Assembly (NCBI GenBank): GCA_032111745.1
Contig: JAULUH010000032.1
Span: 1 to 7,698 of the forward strand
DNA length: 7,698 bases
Source: JAULUH01 sp032111745
GTDB lineage: Bacteria > Chloroflexota > Anaerolineae > JAAEKA01
Direction of reading: 5' to 3'
Positions 5,791-7,698 of the stretch are shown piece after piece; within the stretch, counting starts at the first letter, position 1; each line of letters starts with the position of its first letter. The notes under the pieces were generated by a model. It had not been told where the DNA came from and searched no databases. It saw nothing but the letters and a program-made list of their open reading frames with translations. The translations under genes and the position numbers were made by a program.

Positions 5791-7698
5791 GATCCTATTA
5801 CCTTTGATACAGGATTCGGGGTCGAGGCTTCAGCCGCCCCGGGGTTCGTAGTGGCGGCTTCAGCCGCTCCGGGCCACCCCTCCTGCCGCGCAATCTCCGC
5901 CAGGTGATACCGCGGATGCGCGGCAAAGGCATGGCACTGCGACCCGTCCGGGAAATCCACGCTCCAGTTCTCCCACGCCGTCGGATAGCCAGCCCTGGTC
6001 CAGCGGCCCCACCTCCGGCGCACGATCTCGACCACCTCCCCATTCCGGCCATGCCGGCGCAACGCCTCGAACAGGTAGTGATGCATGAACGGGCTGGCCA
6101 GCACCATGCGGCCTCGAGCAGGCTCGTCGTCGGGATCGAGTGACCGGGCCACGATCGCGTCCAGCAACGGATCAGCCTCCTCAGCCCGGACCGTGCCGGT
6201 GAGCAGGGCCAGGGCCGCCGCCAGCTGCGAGAACGTGGTGCCCTCGCCGTCGTCCACCCAGCGGCCCTCCTGCCAGAACGACCTCCGGATCGCCGCCTGC
6301 AGCGCCTCCGCGCGCTCCTGCCACTGGGCGATCTGGTCATGCAGCGCTACCACCTCGTCCGTGGCCAGCCCGGCCCCCTTGCGATCGTCCCCCCGCTGCC
6401 GGCCCAGCCAGGCCGCCTCTTGCAGGGCCAGCAGGTAATGCAAGTTGTAGATGGCGTTGGGTTCCCGTCGCGAGACCGGTGCCCAATCCAGGAACAGCCG
6501 CCGGCCCGCCTGACTCATGATCAGGCCATCCTCGTTGACGTCCTCGTGAAAACGCGCCAGCATGGCGGCCAGCGCAGGCCACAGCGCGTCCAGCACGCTG
6601 TGATCCCCGGTGAGCCTCTGGTAGAGCGCCAGCAGCTCCACCCACATGAAATTGTAGTCGACGATGGTGTAGGCGTGTACCTCGCCGGGCAACACGCTGG
6701 GCAGCACGCCATCAGCATAGGCCCCTACGGCAGCCATCTCGATCACCTGCCGCAGCGGCCGCACGTCGTCGCTCATGGCAGCCATGATCAGGGCCTGCGG
6801 CAGGGCATCGCCCACCCACTGCGAGCTCTCCCGCCACGTGCTGTCCACAAAGCCATCCTGCAGGCAGGCCCGAAACGTCGTCTCGCACAGGGTGACGATG
6901 GCCGCCAGCTCAGAGTCGGCCAGCTCTAGCGGCCGGGTGATCTCCAGGGGATACTCCGACACCGTGACCCGCGGCCGCAGGGCAAAGCCTGCGCCCGTCG
7001 GCCCCTCGACCATGAACAGCAGATAGCGCCCCCCACGCACGGCAAAGGGCTCGGCCGTCTGCACGCCCGGGCGCAATCGGAAGCGATCGGTCATGCGCAC
7101 CCGGCAGTAGGTCTCGGGATCCGAGATCACCAATTCGTTGTCGCGGATCTTTTCCGCATAGCTGATCGACAGCCGCTCCGTGCCGGCAGCCTGGCGCACC
7201 TCGGCCCAGCCCTGGCAGGCGTAGTCCTGGCCCAGGTCGAAGAGCCAATACGTCGCCTCGCCTTCCTTCAGTGCCGCCGTATACCAGCCATCCTCGCTGG
7301 CTGCGGCAGCCGCGGGCATCGCGGCCTGCCAACTGGCCCGCAGCGCCAGGTGCGCGTCGTCTCCCGCCACCTGCACATAAGGTCCCAGCCGTGCCTCCAG
7401 CAGAACCATAGCCGCCGGCCGCTCCCGTAACAGCGGCACCGCGCGCGGCGCCAGCGCGGTCCACGGCGGGCCACCCACCGCGGCGACGACGCGCGCGGCG
7501 CTCCAGGCCGAGTCGTCATAGTCCGGCGATGTCCAGTCCTCGACCCGGGCAAGGTCCCGCTCCTCAACGCCGCTGCCGTAGATCGACACCCGTGGCACCA
7601 GCGCGGCGAAGGACAGATCACGGCGCACGTGCCAGGCCTCCGTGGTCACCAGCAGGGCCTGGCCATCCACCACCAGCGCGACCAGCAGGCCGGCTGCA
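5787..7698 (-). CDS. GH78-type alpha-L-rhamnosidase, N-terminus outside window
   Basis: The frame stays open to the right edge, so about 636 residues of the C-terminal part are visible. A GTG at 7673 is unlikely to be the start, because the residues before it (AAGLLVAL) continue a beta-strand-like domain and no ribosome site precedes it. Numbering from that GTG: about 1-235 are beta-rich accessory domains; from about 245 an (alpha/alpha)6 barrel with D277-STW-RE(281-282)-SSQ-W286-VGD289, the GH78 substrate/acid signature, FLDWAPV (394-400), and TAWENW (565-570), whose E568 is the likely base, then CHAFAAHPRYHL (580-591). It would hydrolyse terminal alpha-L-rhamnose from glycosides or polysaccharides. 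No signal peptide can be judged. The tail (602-628) contains a 10-residue repeat made from a 30-bp DNA repeat. It overlaps the next gene by four bases and heads the rhamnose operon as seen. Confidence 0.92.
   Translation of the reverse strand, partial: AAGLLVALVVDGQALLVTTEAWHVRRDLSFAALVPRVSIYGSGVEERDLARVEDWTSPDYDDSAWSAARVVAAVGGPPWTALAPRAVPLLRERPAAMVLLEARLGPYVQVAGDDAHLALRASWQAAMPAAAAASEDGWYTAALKEGEATYWLFDLGQDYACQGWAEVRQAAGTERLSISYAEKIRDNELVISDPETYCRVRMTDRFRLRPGVQTAEPFAVRGGRYLLFMVEGPTGAGFALRPRVTVSEYPLEITRPLELADSELAAIVTLCETTFRACLQDGFVDSTWRESSQWVGDALPQALIMAAMSDDVRPLRQVIEMAAVGAYADGVLPSVLPGEVHAYTIVDYNFMWVELLALYQRLTGDHSVLDALWPALAAMLARFHEDVNEDGLIMSQAGRRLFLDWAPVSRREPNAIYNLHYLLALQEAAWLGRQRGDDRKGAGLATDEVVALHDQIAQWQERAEALQAAIRRSFWQEGRWVDDGEGTTFSQLAAALALLTGTVRAEEADPLLDAIVARSLDPDDEPARGRMVLASPFMHHYLFEALRRHGRNGEVVEIVRRRWGRWTRAGYPTAWENWSVDFPDGSQCHAFAAHPRYHLAEIARQEGWPGAAEAATTNPGAAEASTPNPVSKVIGS
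5812..5870. repeat. Two in-frame 30-bp repeats with GGCTTCAGCC palindromes
   Basis: Two tandem copies (5812-5840 and 5841-5870) share GGCTTCAGCCGC with a 30-base offset. The right copy carries the perfect dyad GCGGCT-TC-AGCCGC (5854-5867). The same core is familiar from intergenic REP-like elements in some GC-rich genomes (memory, not a search). The period keeps reading frame, giving GAAEAATTNP and GAAEASTPNP at the rhamnosidase C-terminus. Confidence 0.85.

Noticed and set aside
7660..7673. GTG at 7673 as the true start of the rhamnosidase
   Set aside because: The frame stays open to the edge with plausible protein sequence, no ribosome site precedes it, and GH78 proteins are usually longer.

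Overview
All six protein genes in this window lie on the minus strand, so gene order runs right to left. The DNA is GC-rich and the genes have G/C-biased third codon positions. The mix of families (GH78 rhamnosidase, non-heme UroD-like proteins, an ASKHA-type corrinoid activator with its small 'virulence factor' companion) and the dense intergenic repeats suggest an anaerobic or facultative bacterium, most likely Chloroflexota. That placement is inference; there is no marker gene here.

Right block (7698 down to 2972), in transcription order: a GH78-type alpha-L-rhamnosidase whose N-terminus lies outside the window; a 444-aa UroD-superfamily protein joined to it by an ATGA overlap; an L-rhamnose mutarotase (rhaM); and a 366-aa UroD-superfamily protein. 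Gaps of 24 and 35 bases separate the last three, so this looks like one operon. A 339-base gene-free stretch (2633-2971) follows, filled with repeats: five tandem 19-bp units able to form hairpins, an interrupted interspersed repeat, and a second interspersed repeat type. Left block (2632 down to 237): a 105-aa 'virulence factor' domain protein and, two bases after its stop, a 691-aa [2Fe-2S]/ASKHA protein resembling reductive activators of corrinoid proteins (RACo). Its stop codon lies inside the degenerate last copy of a 94-bp tandem repeat that runs off the left edge.

Working model (inference): the rhamnosidase releases rhamnose or O-methyl-rhamnose, the mutarotase equilibrates its anomers, the UroD-like proteins act as corrinoid-linked methyltransferases or related enzymes, and the RACo-like protein re-reduces an inactivated Co(II) corrinoid. 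No corrinoid-binding protein is visible, so the partner would have to lie outside the window. The most interesting points are this rhamnose/corrinoid pairing, the absence of the usual Cys zinc ligands in both UroD-like proteins, and the intergenic repeat sequence that has become the 3' coding end of two genes.
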